Assembly: GCA_944320595.1 (NCBI GenBank)
Contig: CALUIB010000012.1
Span: 1-64,000, forward strand
Length of the DNA: 64,000 nucleotides
Source: an uncultured Muribaculaceae bacterium
Lineage (GTDB): Bacteria > Bacteroidota > Bacteroidia > Bacteroidales > Muribaculaceae
Direction of reading: 5' to 3'
The position numbers and the translations under genes are program-made. The notes under the pieces were generated by a model. The model was not told where the DNA came from, did not search any database, and was given only the letters and a program-made list of their open reading frames with translations. This document shows, in pieces, positions 63,899 through 64,000 of this stretch (its first letter is position 1; every line of letters starts with the position of its first letter).

Positions 63899-64000
63899 AT
63901 GAAAGCAATCTGTTTCTACTTTCAAATCCACCAGCCGTTCCGCCTGAAGACCTACCGTTTCTTCAACATCGGTAACGACCACTATTACTATGATGACTTT
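63899..64000 (+). CDS. GH57 family alpha-amylase-like enzyme, partial
   Basis: 34 codons before the window ends. The start MKAICFYFQIHQPFRLK matches the first strand and catalytic-site His region (FQIHQPFRL) of GH57 enzymes, and FFNIGNDHYYYDDF continues it. As the third gene behind a debranching enzyme and GT4 synthase it probably takes part in glycogen branching or degradation. The rest lies outside the window. Confidence 0.82.
   Translation, partial: MKAICFYFQIHQPFRLKTYRFFNIGNDHYYYDDF

Overview
The window looks like chromosomal DNA of a member of the Bacteroidota, order Bacteroidales, and the GC-rich coding style with relaxed SusCD and glycogen loci suggests Muribaculaceae (inference, not proven). 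Direct signs are: a SusC/SusD pair, secreted proteins ending in type IX (Por) secretion tails, a long-form IspG, start codons without clear Shine-Dalgarno sites, and many promoters of the Bacteroidales form TTTG-N19-22-TAnnTTTG (called -33 and -7 boxes below). No transposase, integrase, CRISPR array or rRNA operon was seen.

Layout. 1-3.4 kb: DedA membrane protein, rpe, an unknown gene and pfkA. 3.5-8.7 kb: C69 dipeptidase, phosphopantetheinyl transferase, a 700-base stretch with no convincing gene, gyrB. 9.1-13.7 kb: two exported proteins with secretion tails. 14-19.6 kb (minus strand): ispG, purE, a PAP2-like membrane protein, rpoN, then rpmA-rplU. 19.9-25.9 kb: pepD, an N-acetylmuramidase, tRNA-Ser, a flippase, a lipoprotein phosphoesterase and a small envelope protein. 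25.9-30.9 kb: a large unknown protein, a candidate small RNA, pyrE with an SRPBCC gene, DUF695 and a small membrane protein. 31.0-32.5 kb: an AT-rich three-gene operon. 32.6-42.6 kb: panC-panD-ffh, folD, a CapA-like protein, a short glycogen synthase, DUF4270, tRNA-Thr and the queF-queC-queD-queE queuosine genes. 43-52.3 kb (minus strand): a polysaccharide utilisation locus of a secreted protein, a GH18 enzyme, SusC and SusD. 53.4-60.4 kb: ROK sugar kinase, a broken lysoplasmalogenase-like gene, MATE exporter, DUF2752, YitT, iron alcohol dehydrogenase and a lipid kinase. 60.6-64 kb: a glycogen operon (debranching enzyme, GT4, GH57, the last cut by the window edge).

Two things stand out. First, the AT-rich operon at 31.2-32.5 kb encodes a small acidic protein, a SecB-like chaperone and a protein resembling an ADP-ribosyltransferase. 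This is the composition of a toxin-antitoxin-chaperone system of the CmdTAC phage-defence kind, in a different gene order. Second, an 80-bp hairpin repeat that carries a complete -33/-7 promoter occurs at five loci, singly or in tandem, always pointing at a gene. In the three loci with clear tandem copies only the gene-proximal copy has the intact TATCTTTG box; the distal copies end in C. A second, unrelated promoter-plus-hairpin unit forms a 131-bp inverted repeat with two mismatches upstream of the utilisation locus.
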